Source of the DNA: Woeseiaceae bacterium
Lineage (GTDB): Bacteria; Pseudomonadota; Gammaproteobacteria; Steroidobacterales; Woeseiaceae
Assembly: GCA_013138675.1 (NCBI GenBank)
Contig: WTCH01000057.1
Coordinates: forward strand, 1-13,346
Length of the DNA stretch: 13,346 nt
Reading direction: 5' to 3'
Position 1 is the first letter of the stretch; each line of letters opens with the position of its first letter. Positions 1-6,725 of this stretch are shown one piece after another. The notes beneath the pieces are model-generated. The model was not told where the DNA came from and ran no database searches. It saw nothing but the letters and a program-made list of their open reading frames with translations. Made by a program: the position numbers and the translations under genes.

Positions 1-117
1 GTTGGCGTCAACTCCGGCAAGGGTGGTAGTGGCGGTGGTGTGACAACGCCGACCTTCATCATCGCGTTGAGCGTTCTTGCATTGCTACGTCGGCGAAAGC
101 CACTCAGTAGCGCCTGA
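1..117 (+). CDS. C-terminal end of a surface protein with GlyGly-CTERM-like sorting tail (partial)
   Basis: The reading frame is open from the first base and ends with TGA at 115-117, so only the last 38 residues are visible. They show a Gly/Ser-rich stretch (GKGGSGGG), a hydrophobic segment of about 16 residues (TFIIALSVLALL) and a basic RRRK cluster just before the end. This three-part layout is that of GlyGly-CTERM tails, which in gammaproteobacteria are recognised by the intramembrane protease rhombosortase and mark secreted or surface-anchored enzymes. The body of the protein lies outside the window, so its activity is unknown. It converges on the small lipoprotein gene, with 30 bases between the two stop codons. 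A different C-terminal anchor of the PEP-CTERM type is less likely because no PEP motif precedes the membrane segment. Confidence 0.7.
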   Translation, partial: VGVNSGKGGSGGGVTTPTFIIALSVLALLRRRKPLSSA

Positions 118-136
118 CCTGGCGCACCAATCCAGG
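118..136. terminator. weak inverted repeat between convergent genes
   Basis: CCTGG at 118-122 pairs with CCAGG at 132-136 around a 9-base loop, exactly in the gap between two converging genes. The position fits a bidirectional terminator, but the stem is only 5 base pairs and no T-run follows on either strand. It is therefore only a weak candidate. Confidence 0.2.
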
Positions 137-147
137 GTCTCGCCGCG

Positions 148-525
148 TTATTCAGCGACGCATTCAGTGTCCACCAGCACGGCTCGCGACAAATCACGCT
201 GATCTACCAATATGCAGTTTGCTCCGTCTGTAACCAGGCGGAAATGTATTGGCATCTCCATATTGCGCCCCTGGGCAGGGGAGCCCTCAACGGACTGCGG
301 AATTTTTCGTTCGATGGTGAGGACGCTCGTATCTGTCAGCGCATCGTCGGCAAGCGTGACATCTGTATGCAGCGCTGCGTTGACCGTTTGCTGCAGTGCT
401 GCCCGACTTGCCGCATCGGGATTGACGATCACAGCCGCCTGATCCGCATCCGGGGCCACGTTTTTGCAGCCGGACATACTCATCACGAAGACGGCCAGGG
501 CTATCGCTCTCGTTACATCTTTCAT
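148..525 (-). CDS. small predicted lipoprotein of unknown function
   Basis: The product has 125 residues from the ATG at 523-525. This start is chosen because its A is also the last base of the upstream peptidase stop codon (TAATG), a typical translational-coupling junction. A longer in-frame start at 555 would place ten polar residues in front of the signal peptide. The N-terminus reads M-K-D-V-T-R, then a hydrophobic core, then the lipobox-like M-S-G-C with Cys20, so it should be lipidated and held in an envelope membrane. The mature part is acidic and Ala-rich, with no membrane segment; its second half (about residues 70-125) looks beta-rich and has two further cysteines that could pair. 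I recognise no family. Overlap with the S41 peptidase gene suggests co-expression and possibly a shared job, for example as a partner or inhibitor, which is inference only. Confidence 0.75.
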   Translation of the reverse strand: MKDVTRAIALAVFVMSMSGCKNVAPDADQAAVIVNPDAASRAALQQTVNAALHTDVTLADDALTDTSVLTIERKIPQSVEGSPAQGRNMEMPIHFRLVTDGANCILVDQRDLSRAVLVDTECVAE

Positions 526-2114
526 TACGGTCTCAGAATCCGGTTCATCTGCCACGGCGATTTCGGCACGACAGGCTCGACTGCATTCAGCGGCTGCGAT
601 GCCTTACTCAGAATACCCGGCGCAACGCCCGATGCTGCCGGACAGGCCGCACCATCGCGATAGGCCAGCGCAACTGCCAGCCGGCCTTCGGCCGGGTCGC
701 CAAGCTGCGCAGTGAAATCATCGGCCACCGAGCATCCTGGTACATCTTCGCCGGCACCGCTTGCATTGGCCGGAGAGAATCCATCGGAGTAATCGCCAAA
801 TCCTGCTGCGTTTGCGCCTTTGAACTGAATCGTGAAGTACGTCGTGCCGCAGTTATCGGTCGGGTAGAAGCCGTAGGGCTTGCCACAAGTGGTCGATCCG
901 ATCTGAATGACCTCGACACCGACGCCGCGCAGACCGTTAATGATTGCCTCGCTGGCTGAACAGGTACCGCCGCCGGTCAGAACGTAGACACGCAGCAGAT
1001 CAAGTGTTGGCAGCGCCTGGTTTGCAGGAGCACTAAATCCCTGCGTCCTTGTGTGGAACGGCGTCGGCGCAAGCGCTTGTCCTGTTACAGGGTTTGTTGC
1101 CGGATGCTTGTCATTGAAACTCAGTTCATCGAATACCCGGCCGGCTGTCGGCCCGGGTCCTGCAATCATGTAGGCCAGCTCGCTCGCAATGTCGAGGAAA
1201 CCACCACCGTTGTAGCGCAGATCCAGCACGAGATCGTCGATACCTGCCCCGTTGTTGTGGGCGTTCAGCTGATTAACCGCATCAATGAGCGCCTGCTCAG
1301 CTGTTGCGAGATGATCATTGAACGTCATGTAGCCGACTTCGCCAGTCTGCGTCGAAATGACCTGCGTATTCTGCACAGTGGCCGATGTGACGCTGGCGGA
1401 TGTTAGTGTCACATCACGCGGTGTTGCCGAACCAAGGTCAAGAACCGTGAATGTGTGCGATTCGCCAACAGAACCTGGGAAGAGTCCCGCATTCAGCGTG
1501 TCAACGTCATTCCCAAATTCGAAATCGACGCCGTCGATCGCGAGTATGTCGGCGCCGCGGGCAAGCGGCACGGGGATATTGGTTGCCGGTGAATTTGGCT
1601 CGGTGTAAGCAATAAGGAGCTTGCGTGGTGGGGTATTTGATATGAACGCCCAGGTGATGCCGTAGCCGAACGTCACTCCGGATTGTGACAGCTGGTGCCA
1701 CTCATCCGAACCGTAGGTGAAATGGAATTGATCTTTCGGTGTGCCCGACGGCGTTAGTGCATTGGTTGTAAGCAGGTCGAAATAGGCAAGCGGGTCATTG
1801 TAGAGCCCCGGGTCCCTGTCCGTGACTTCGTCGTACCAGAGGTAGGTATCGTCGGTATAGGAGCGCAGGAAGTTATTCTCATCGAGTGTCTCGCCCTGCA
1901 CGTCCGGATAAGGATCGCCCGTCGCCGGGTTGATACCACCACGAGGCGCCTCGCATCGGGCATAGAAGGTCATGAAATCCAGAAAAACGCCCGGCTGCCA
2001 ATCGCTGCCGCTGTTGTTACCACCTCCTCCACTGCCGAGGCCACCACCACCGTCTCCACCACCGCAGGCAGCGAGCGAAACAAGGATCGCGAGTAAGGAA
2101 ATCATTCTGGACAT
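525..2114 (-). CDS. S41-family serine peptidase, lipoprotein (C-terminal-processing-peptidase-like)
   Basis: The product has 529 residues from the ATG at 2112-2114, preceded by GAGAGAG eight bases upstream; a GTG nine bases further out overlaps that ribosome-binding site and is less likely. The signal peptide ends in a lipobox (L-A-A-C, Cys17), followed by a Gly/Ser-rich linker to about residue 37, so the enzyme is tethered to an envelope membrane. An N-terminal region with T-Y-L-W-Y-D-E-V (about 90-97) is followed by a PDZ-like region (about 145-235) and the S41 core: D-L-R-Y-N-G-G-G (about 298-305), the nucleophile in C-S-A-S-E (Ser386) and the general-base lysine in C-G-K-P-Y-G (Lys412). 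The Ser-Lys spacing of 26 is close to the 25 of E. coli Prc. Several cysteines sit around the active site (385, 410, 422), suggesting disulfides. The family cleaves exported proteins near their C-termini or degrades them; the substrate here is unknown. It is the first gene of a pair with the small lipoprotein. Confidence 0.88.
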   Translation of the reverse strand: MSRMISLLAILVSLAACGGGDGGGGLGSGGGGNNSGSDWQPGVFLDFMTFYARCEAPRGGINPATGDPYPDVQGETLDENNFLRSYTDDTYLWYDEVTDRDPGLYNDPLAYFDLLTTNALTPSGTPKDQFHFTYGSDEWHQLSQSGVTFGYGITWAFISNTPPRKLLIAYTEPNSPATNIPVPLARGADILAIDGVDFEFGNDVDTLNAGLFPGSVGESHTFTVLDLGSATPRDVTLTSASVTSATVQNTQVISTQTGEVGYMTFNDHLATAEQALIDAVNQLNAHNNGAGIDDLVLDLRYNGGGFLDIASELAYMIAGPGPTAGRVFDELSFNDKHPATNPVTGQALAPTPFHTRTQGFSAPANQALPTLDLLRVYVLTGGGTCSASEAIINGLRGVGVEVIQIGSTTCGKPYGFYPTDNCGTTYFTIQFKGANAAGFGDYSDGFSPANASGAGEDVPGCSVADDFTAQLGDPAEGRLAVALAYRDGAACPAASGVAPGILSKASQPLNAVEPVVPKSPWQMNRILRP

Positions 2115-2231
2115 GGTGAACACTCTCTCAGGGTGGACGGGATATATTGGCGTCGAGCCGAACGCGCATAGCGACCGAATTACTTATTATGTAGTCTTAC
2201 GAGCCCACAAGTTCCGACTAGATCACAGTTT
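2115..2231. promoter_or_regulatory. divergent promoter region between S41 and M28 peptidase genes
   Basis: The 117 bases between two divergent start codons must hold the promoters of both peptidase genes or of their operons. A TATTAT hexamer at 2185-2190 could be a -10 element for the plus-strand gene, but I see no good -35 at the usual distance. TATATC-like sequence near 2141-2147 on the minus strand is a similarly weak candidate for the other direction. No operator-like repeat stands out. Confidence 0.35.
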
Positions 2232-3671
2232 ATGAATCTCAAAACAATCGTAGCATTGCTTGTTCTCACCGCAGCGCCCGCCATCGCGCAGGACGAGGCC
2301 AATGAAAACACGATCGATCCGTCGATAATTCCGGCCGATATCGCCGCGAAAGCCGTCGCTCTGCGCGAGCGCGCACTCAACGATAACCTGTCAGTCGATA
2401 TTGTCGAATCTGTAACTACCGAGGTCGGATCACGGCGTATGGGCACGGCGGGCGACCAGCGCGTCATTGCCTGGGCGCAGGCTAAGTTCGAAGAGCTGGG
2501 CTTTGACCGGGTCTGGACGGAGCCCGTGGAACTCGATCGGGGCTGGATCCGCGGTGAGGCCACGGCCGAAATTCTCGAGCCTTACCCGCACAACATTGTC
2601 ATGACCGCTCTCGGTTACAGCGTGGGCACTGACGGTGACCTCGTAGCTGAAGTCGTGGAGTTTCCAACCTATGACGACCTGCTGGCGATGCCCGAAGGGG
2701 ACAGCCTCAAAGGCAAGATCGCGTTTGTCTCCTACAGCATGGCCGACTACGTGCCACCCGAGGACGGCTCCGGCTTGGGCGCTTACGGCGAGGGCACCAG
2801 GGCCCGAGGCAAAGGTCGCGTCGAAGCCGCGAAACGAGGCGCCGAGGCCATTGTCATTCGCTCGGTGGGGATCGACGACAATCGCAATGGCCACACGGGC
2901 AGCGGCTACAATTATGAAGAAGGCGTCAGGCTGATCCCGACGGCGGCCCTCTCCGCTCCCGATGCCATTCTCATCCAGAATATGCTTAACCGGGGCAAAC
3001 CGGTGGTTCTCAAGATGAACCTGACGTCTGAATTTACCGGCCCACAGATGAGCGCCAACATCATCGGTGAAATCACGGGCCGCGAAGATCCTGACCGTTT
3101 TGTTTTTCTTGGTGCGCATGTCGATTCCTGGGATGAGGGAACGGGAGCGCTCGACGACGGTGCCGGTATAGGCTCAATGATGGCAACCGCGGCTCTTATC
3201 GGCCAGATGGAACAGCGTCCGCGCAGGAGTATTCGCGTAATCCTGTTCTCGGGAGAAGAGATCGGCTTCTACGGTGTCTATGCCTACATGAAGAAGCACG
3301 CGGACAACATCGACTACCATCTGCTGGGCGCCGAAGTGGATACCGGCGGTGGCCGTGCCAATACGCTGACATCCGGTGTTGGCCCGAATTCGCTCGCGGT
3401 CGTGCGTGAGATGCACAAACTCGTCGCACCGCTCGGCATCGAGTTCAATGACGCCAACGATGCCCAGGCGCAATCCGACATGAGCGAAGCAAGCAAAGCC
3501 GGCATGCCTGCGCTGGACCTGCGCCAAGATTTGAACGGTTACTTCATGTACCACCACACACCGAACGATACCTTCGACAAGATCATTCCAGAGGACATGC
3601 GTTACCTGACTGCGGCCTACGCAACGCTGTTTTACCTGGCGGCTGAACTCGACGTCGAATTCAGAGACTAA
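2232..3671 (+). CDS. secreted M28-family zinc aminopeptidase/carboxypeptidase
   Basis: The product has 479 residues. It starts with a short signal peptide ending A-I-A before Gln20, so it is exported by Sec. Residues about 130-265 have the position of a PA (protease-associated) insert, after which the catalytic M28 domain carries the expected zinc ligands in order: His296 in L-G-A-H-V-D-S-W, Asp308 in A-L-D-D-G-A-G, the general-base pair Glu342-Glu343 in F-S-G-E-E, Asp370 in A-E-V-D-T-G-G, and His442 in H-H-T-P-N-D-T. All key residues are present, so it should be an active two-zinc exopeptidase acting on peptides in the periplasm or outside the cell. The start is accepted because the signal peptide begins there, although no clear ribosome-binding site precedes it. 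It diverges from the S41 peptidase and is followed 49 bases later by a small secreted protein. Preference for amino- or carboxy-terminal residues cannot be read from the sequence. Confidence 0.9.
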   Translation: MNLKTIVALLVLTAAPAIAQDEANENTIDPSIIPADIAAKAVALRERALNDNLSVDIVESVTTEVGSRRMGTAGDQRVIAWAQAKFEELGFDRVWTEPVELDRGWIRGEATAEILEPYPHNIVMTALGYSVGTDGDLVAEVVEFPTYDDLLAMPEGDSLKGKIAFVSYSMADYVPPEDGSGLGAYGEGTRARGKGRVEAAKRGAEAIVIRSVGIDDNRNGHTGSGYNYEEGVRLIPTAALSAPDAILIQNMLNRGKPVVLKMNLTSEFTGPQMSANIIGEITGREDPDRFVFLGAHVDSWDEGTGALDDGAGIGSMMATAALIGQMEQRPRRSIRVILFSGEEIGFYGVYAYMKKHADNIDYHLLGAEVDTGGGRANTLTSGVGPNSLAVVREMHKLVAPLGIEFNDANDAQAQSDMSEASKAGMPALDLRQDLNGYFMYHHTPNDTFDKIIPEDMRYLTAAYATLFYLAAELDVEFRD

Positions 3672-3720
3672 GTACATCAGACCTCATACAGCAGTACTGC
3701 ATGCAAGAAGGAGCCGACCC

Positions 3721-4221
3721 ATGTGGAAATCGACATCTCGAAGGAGCCTCGCGATCGCCCTGCTGGCTGCAGGGAGTTTGGCCGTTCCCGCTACCGTTCA
3801 TGCGCAGCGAGCGCAAAATAACGAATCGGACATGGCATTTCTGCAGCGTATGCAGGCACGACTTAGCCGGATTGAGGCCAGGACGGAACAGCTCGAAGTC
3901 TATGCAGATCAACGCATGGGCAAGTCGACGGGGACGAAAAGCGGCTATGGGGTTTCGATGGCGGGCAAGTCGGCGGGCACCATGAGAGATTCGGCCGGCG
4001 GCCGAAACGGCATGGATCAGCCGGTAAATAGCGAAGCCACCCGCATTCAGCTACAGCTCAGGTCAATGAGGAAGAAGGCCAAAAAAGAAAGCGACAGGAT
4101 CGCGGACCAGGCGCATGACGCAAATGGTTCAGGCGACCTCGACCGCGAACACATCGAATCGGTCGTTTTCCGCACGGAGCAAAAACTCGATGAACTCGAG
4201 AAAGACCTGCGTCGGTTGTAG
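3721..4221 (+). CDS. small secreted coiled-coil protein, unknown function
   Basis: The product has 166 residues. The start is well supported: AAGGAG lies seven bases upstream of the ATG, and the N-terminus is a signal peptide (W-K-S-T-S-R-R, then a hydrophobic core, then V-H-A before Gln29). The mature protein has three parts: a helical stretch with coiled-coil character at about 37-64 (F-L-Q-R-M-Q-A-R-L), a flexible Gly/Ser/Met-rich region at about 67-100, and a strongly charged helical C-terminal half ending in a heptad-like segment at 147-166 (L-D-E-L-E-K-D-L). There is no lipobox and no further membrane segment, so it is probably soluble in the periplasm. I recognise no family. It follows the M28 peptidase on the same strand by 49 bases and has its own strong ribosome-binding site; co-transcription is possible. 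It converges on modC with 25 bases between the stops and no obvious terminator. Confidence 0.75.
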   Translation: MWKSTSRRSLAIALLAAGSLAVPATVHAQRAQNNESDMAFLQRMQARLSRIEARTEQLEVYADQRMGKSTGTKSGYGVSMAGKSAGTMRDSAGGRNGMDQPVNSEATRIQLQLRSMRKKAKKESDRIADQAHDANGSGDLDREHIESVVFRTEQKLDELEKDLRRL

Positions 4222-4246
4222 CCGCATTCTAGATTTGGCCTGCTCG

Positions 4247-5317
4247 TTACAGGTAATTCACAGCATTGCGAGGAATGCAAAAGGACCGCACCGCCACTGA
4301 CTTTATCTGCGCGAAGACCTGGTCACTGACTTGCAGGCCGAGTTCCCTGATTGAACGTCGGGTAACACGAGCCACGATGCGATCGTCACCAAGCTTGAGA
4401 CGCACGAGCATGGACGGTCCATTGCCGGGCTGAATGGCTTCAACGACAGCCGGCAGAATATTGAGAATAGTGCTTTGCTCCGGCATCGAGCGGCACAAGC
4501 TCACGTCGCTCGCACGAATGCGCAGGCGCAGCGACGATCCCTCCTCCGCGGCCCTGCCCGGCACCCAGAGATCGCCGCCGGAAAACGCGAGCCGTGTCAG
4601 ATCATCCCCTGCATCATGTTCACGCGCGATTCCCTCGATGACTGACCCGGACTGATCCCCGCCGAGCGCCGGAATATCCATGCGTACGAGAACGTCCTGT
4701 AATTCACCGTCAGCCACAACCCGGCCACTTTCAATAACCACAAGGTGATCGCAAAGGCGGCACACTTCGTCAATGTTGTGGCTGACATAGATGATCGGCA
4801 CTTGCGACTCAACGTGCAGTCGGTCGAGAAATGGCAGTATCTCGTCACGCCGTGCCTGGTCGAGCGAGGCAAGCGGCTCATCCATCAGCACGAACTTCGG
4901 CGAACTCATCAGGGCCCGAGCTATTGCGACCCGCTGCGCCTCACCACCCGACAACTCCGAGGGGCTGCGCGACAGGAAATTTTGCAGACCGAGTAACTCA
5001 ATAACATGATCGAAATCCGGGCCACCGTTGTTGCTACGGCGTTTTTGTCCGTACTCGATATTGGCGCGCACCGACAAATGATCGAACAATCGCGGTTCCT
5101 GAAATACGTAGCCAATGTTGCGCTCCTGGACCGAACGCGACGTACCACCTGCGGATTTTTCGAGTCCAGCGATACAACGCAGTAACGTTGTCTTGCCGGC
5201 GCCTGACGGGCCGAATACGGCTGTGATGCCCTGCGTCGGCACTTCGATATTAACGTCGAGTGCAAAACTCTCGCGTTGCAGCTTGTAGTTGAGCTGTATT
5301 GTCGCGCCCGGACTCAT
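4247..5317 (-). CDS. modC: molybdate ABC transporter ATP-binding protein ModC
   Basis: ModC is the cytoplasmic ATPase that powers molybdate import with ModB and ModA. The product has 356 residues from the ATG at 5315-5317, which overlaps the modB stop codon as ATGA and has GGTGG five bases upstream; a GTG at 5326 would be an alternative. Visible motifs are Walker A G-P-S-G-A-G-K-T-T (36-44), Q-loop Gln73 in G-Y-V-F-Q, signature L-S-G-G-E (122-126), Walker B V-L-M-D-E-P (143-148) and switch His180 in S-H-N-I-D-E-V. The C-terminal third (about 275-345) is the TOBE/Mop molybdate-binding domain, very like E. coli ModC around L-R-I-R-I-R-A-S-D-V-S-L and A-Q-I-K-S-V. About 14 residues usual between Walker A and the Q-loop are missing (see findings). 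It is the last gene of the seven-gene minus-strand run. Confidence 0.93.
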   Translation of the reverse strand: MSPGATIQLNYKLQRESFALDVNIEVPTQGITAVFGPSGAGKTTLLRCIAGLEKSAGGTSRSVQERNIGYVFQEPRLFDHLSVRANIEYGQKRRSNNGGPDFDHVIELLGLQNFLSRSPSELSGGEAQRVAIARALMSSPKFVLMDEPLASLDQARRDEILPFLDRLHVESQVPIIYVSHNIDEVCRLCDHLVVIESGRVVADGELQDVLVRMDIPALGGDQSGSVIEGIAREHDAGDDLTRLAFSGGDLWVPGRAAEEGSSLRLRIRASDVSLCRSMPEQSTILNILPAVVEAIQPGNGPSMLVRLKLGDDRIVARVTRRSIRELGLQVSDQVFAQIKSVAVRSFCIPRNAVNYL

Positions 5318-5979
5318 CGCTGCCACCGTCGGTTGACGAAGAACATCGCGAACAAGGCGATAAATGCCACCACCAGAAGCAGTGCAGACAACTGGTGTGC
5401 AGCCGCGTAATTCAATGACTCGACCTGATCATATATGGCGATCGAGACGACGCGCGTTTCGCCCGGGATATTGCCGCCGACCATCAGCACAACACCGAAT
5501 TCGCCAAGCGTATGGGCGAAACTCAGAACCACTGCACCGAGGTAGCCGCGAATCGAAAGCGGTACTGCGACGGAGAAGAACGCATCCATGCGGCTCGCAC
5601 CAAGTGTCCACGCTGCTTCGAGCTTCTGTTTACCCAGTGACTCAAACGCGGCAGTCAGTGGCTGCACCGCAAATGGCAGGCTGTAGATACATGACGCGAT
5701 GACCAGGCCTGTAAATGAAAATGTCAGCGCACTGCCAGTGAGCTCAACCCACCAGCCACCGAGCGCACCCGCCGGACCCAGGACGATCAATATATAGAAC
5801 CCAATTACGGTCGGCGGCAGAACAATCGGCAGTGCCACGGTCGTTTGCACGAGCGGCTTCCAGGATGAATCCGTCTGCGACAGCCACCAGGCGATCGGCG
5901 TAGCGACGAAAATAAGGACGATCGTCGTTACGCCGGCCAGTTGAATGGATAGCAGTAGTGGTTGCCAGAGCAGGTCCAT
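5314..5979 (-). CDS. modB: molybdate ABC transporter permease ModB
   Basis: ModB is the inner-membrane channel subunit of the molybdate importer. The product has 221 residues from the ATG at 5977-5979, one base after the modA stop codon and preceded by GAGGTG inside the end of modA; E. coli ModB is of similar length (229, from memory). Starts further upstream would add about 30 polar residues from inside modA and are rejected. About five hydrophobic membrane segments are visible (near 7-33, 44-68, 87-105, 146-167 and 195-215). The cytoplasmic EAA loop that docks on ModC begins E-A-A-W-T-L-G-A-S at 121 and runs to about I-R-G at 145, and a permease motif T-L-G-E-F-G lies at 157-162. Gene order and the tight junctions on both sides support one transcript with modA and modC. 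Confidence 0.93.
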   Translation of the reverse strand: MDLLWQPLLLSIQLAGVTTIVLIFVATPIAWWLSQTDSSWKPLVQTTVALPIVLPPTVIGFYILIVLGPAGALGGWWVELTGSALTFSFTGLVIASCIYSLPFAVQPLTAAFESLGKQKLEAAWTLGASRMDAFFSVAVPLSIRGYLGAVVLSFAHTLGEFGVVLMVGGNIPGETRVVSIAIYDQVESLNYAAAHQLSALLLVVAFIALFAMFFVNRRWQR

Positions 5980-5980
5980 G

Positions 5981-6721
5981 TCAGTCACGCACCTCGTAGC
6001 CGTGGGCGCGTATGATCTCCCGGGCATCGGCGCTCCCGAGGAACTTGAGCAAGGCCCGGCCGACCTCACTGTCCTTGATCAATATTGCCTGTTGCTCGAT
6101 CGGGTCATGCATGGACGCGGGAACTGCCCACTGGCACGTCGCGGCGGGCAACCTCTGGTCCACTGCCTGCGATGCGGCGATGAGTCCAAGGTTGGCATTC
6201 TTCGAGGCAACAAACTGCAATGTCTGCGCAATGTTCTCACCAAAAACGAGATTGTCCTGGGCATCGTTCCACAAGTCAGCCCGCATCAGGAATTGCATTG
6301 CCGCGACACCGTAAGGTGCTGTTTGTGGGTTTGCGATCGCGAGTCGCAGCGATTCCAGGTTGTCCAACTGGTCACGGCAGTCGGCGTCGGACAGTGCCGC
6401 ATCGGCGGACCAGAGCACGAGCCCGCCAATGGCGTAAGTAAAACGTGTGCCGGGAATACCCGCTCCCGATTTTTCGAGTCGCTCGGGGCGTTCGGCATCG
6501 GCCGCAAGCAACACACTGAACGGCGCCCCGTTGACGATTTGGGCATAGAGCATGCCCGTAGACGCGGCCGAGACCCGTACCTGGTGGCCTGTGGATTCCT
6601 CGAATCGCACGACCAGCTCGGCCATGGGCGCACTGAAGTTGCTGGCTACGGCAACCGAGATCGGCTCAGCACTGGCTGAGGCGAACAGGAATAGCGGCAA
6701 CAGGTATCGGCAAAACCACAT
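5981..6721 (-). CDS. modA: molybdate-binding periplasmic protein ModA
   Basis: ModA captures molybdate (and tungstate) in the periplasm and delivers it to ModB. The product has 246 residues with a signal peptide ending A-S-A-S-A before Glu19. Binding-site motifs of the family are present: A-S-N-F-S-A-P (26-32), S-T-G-M-L-Y (54-59), A-A-D-A-E-R-P (73-79), N-P-Q-T-A-P-Y-G (131-138) and G-E-N-I-A-Q-T-L-Q-F (161-170), the last close to the G-E-N-V segment of other ModA proteins. Cys115 and Cys196 could form a disulfide. There is no lipobox, so the protein is probably free in the periplasm. Its ATG lies four bases after the glcB stop codon, which is unusual company for a molybdate transporter and implies co-transcription with the glyoxylate-shunt genes. 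No room exists for a separate promoter or a ModE operator except inside glcB. Confidence 0.92.
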   Translation of the reverse strand: MWFCRYLLPLFLFASASAEPISVAVASNFSAPMAELVVRFEESTGHQVRVSAASTGMLYAQIVNGAPFSVLLAADAERPERLEKSGAGIPGTRFTYAIGGLVLWSADAALSDADCRDQLDNLESLRLAIANPQTAPYGVAAMQFLMRADLWNDAQDNLVFGENIAQTLQFVASKNANLGLIAASQAVDQRLPAATCQWAVPASMHDPIEQQAILIKDSEVGRALLKFLGSADAREIIRAHGYEVRD

Positions 6722-6725
6722 TTGC

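Noticed and set aside
1980..2070. Repetitive CCACC-rich stretch resembling a short tandem repeat
   Set aside because: It encodes the Gly/Ser linker after the lipobox of the S41 peptidase, so the repeats follow from glycine codons.
2430..3119. Long open frame on the minus strand opposite the M28 peptidase gene
   Set aside because: It is fully antisense to a gene with complete catalytic motifs, has no ribosome-binding site or recognisable domain, and is explained by codon bias of the real gene.
3691..3700. Perfect 10-base palindrome GCAGTACTGC between the M28 gene and the coiled-coil gene
   Set aside because: It is too short for a convincing terminator, has no T-run, and a single palindrome of this size may be chance.
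4222..4246. Gap between the convergent coiled-coil gene and modC, checked for a terminator
   Set aside because: No stem-loop with a T-run is visible in these 25 bases.
5945..6679. Plus-strand open frame of about 244 codons opposite modA
   Set aside because: It lies antisense to modA, whose binding motifs and signal peptide are clear; the composition is that of a shadow frame.
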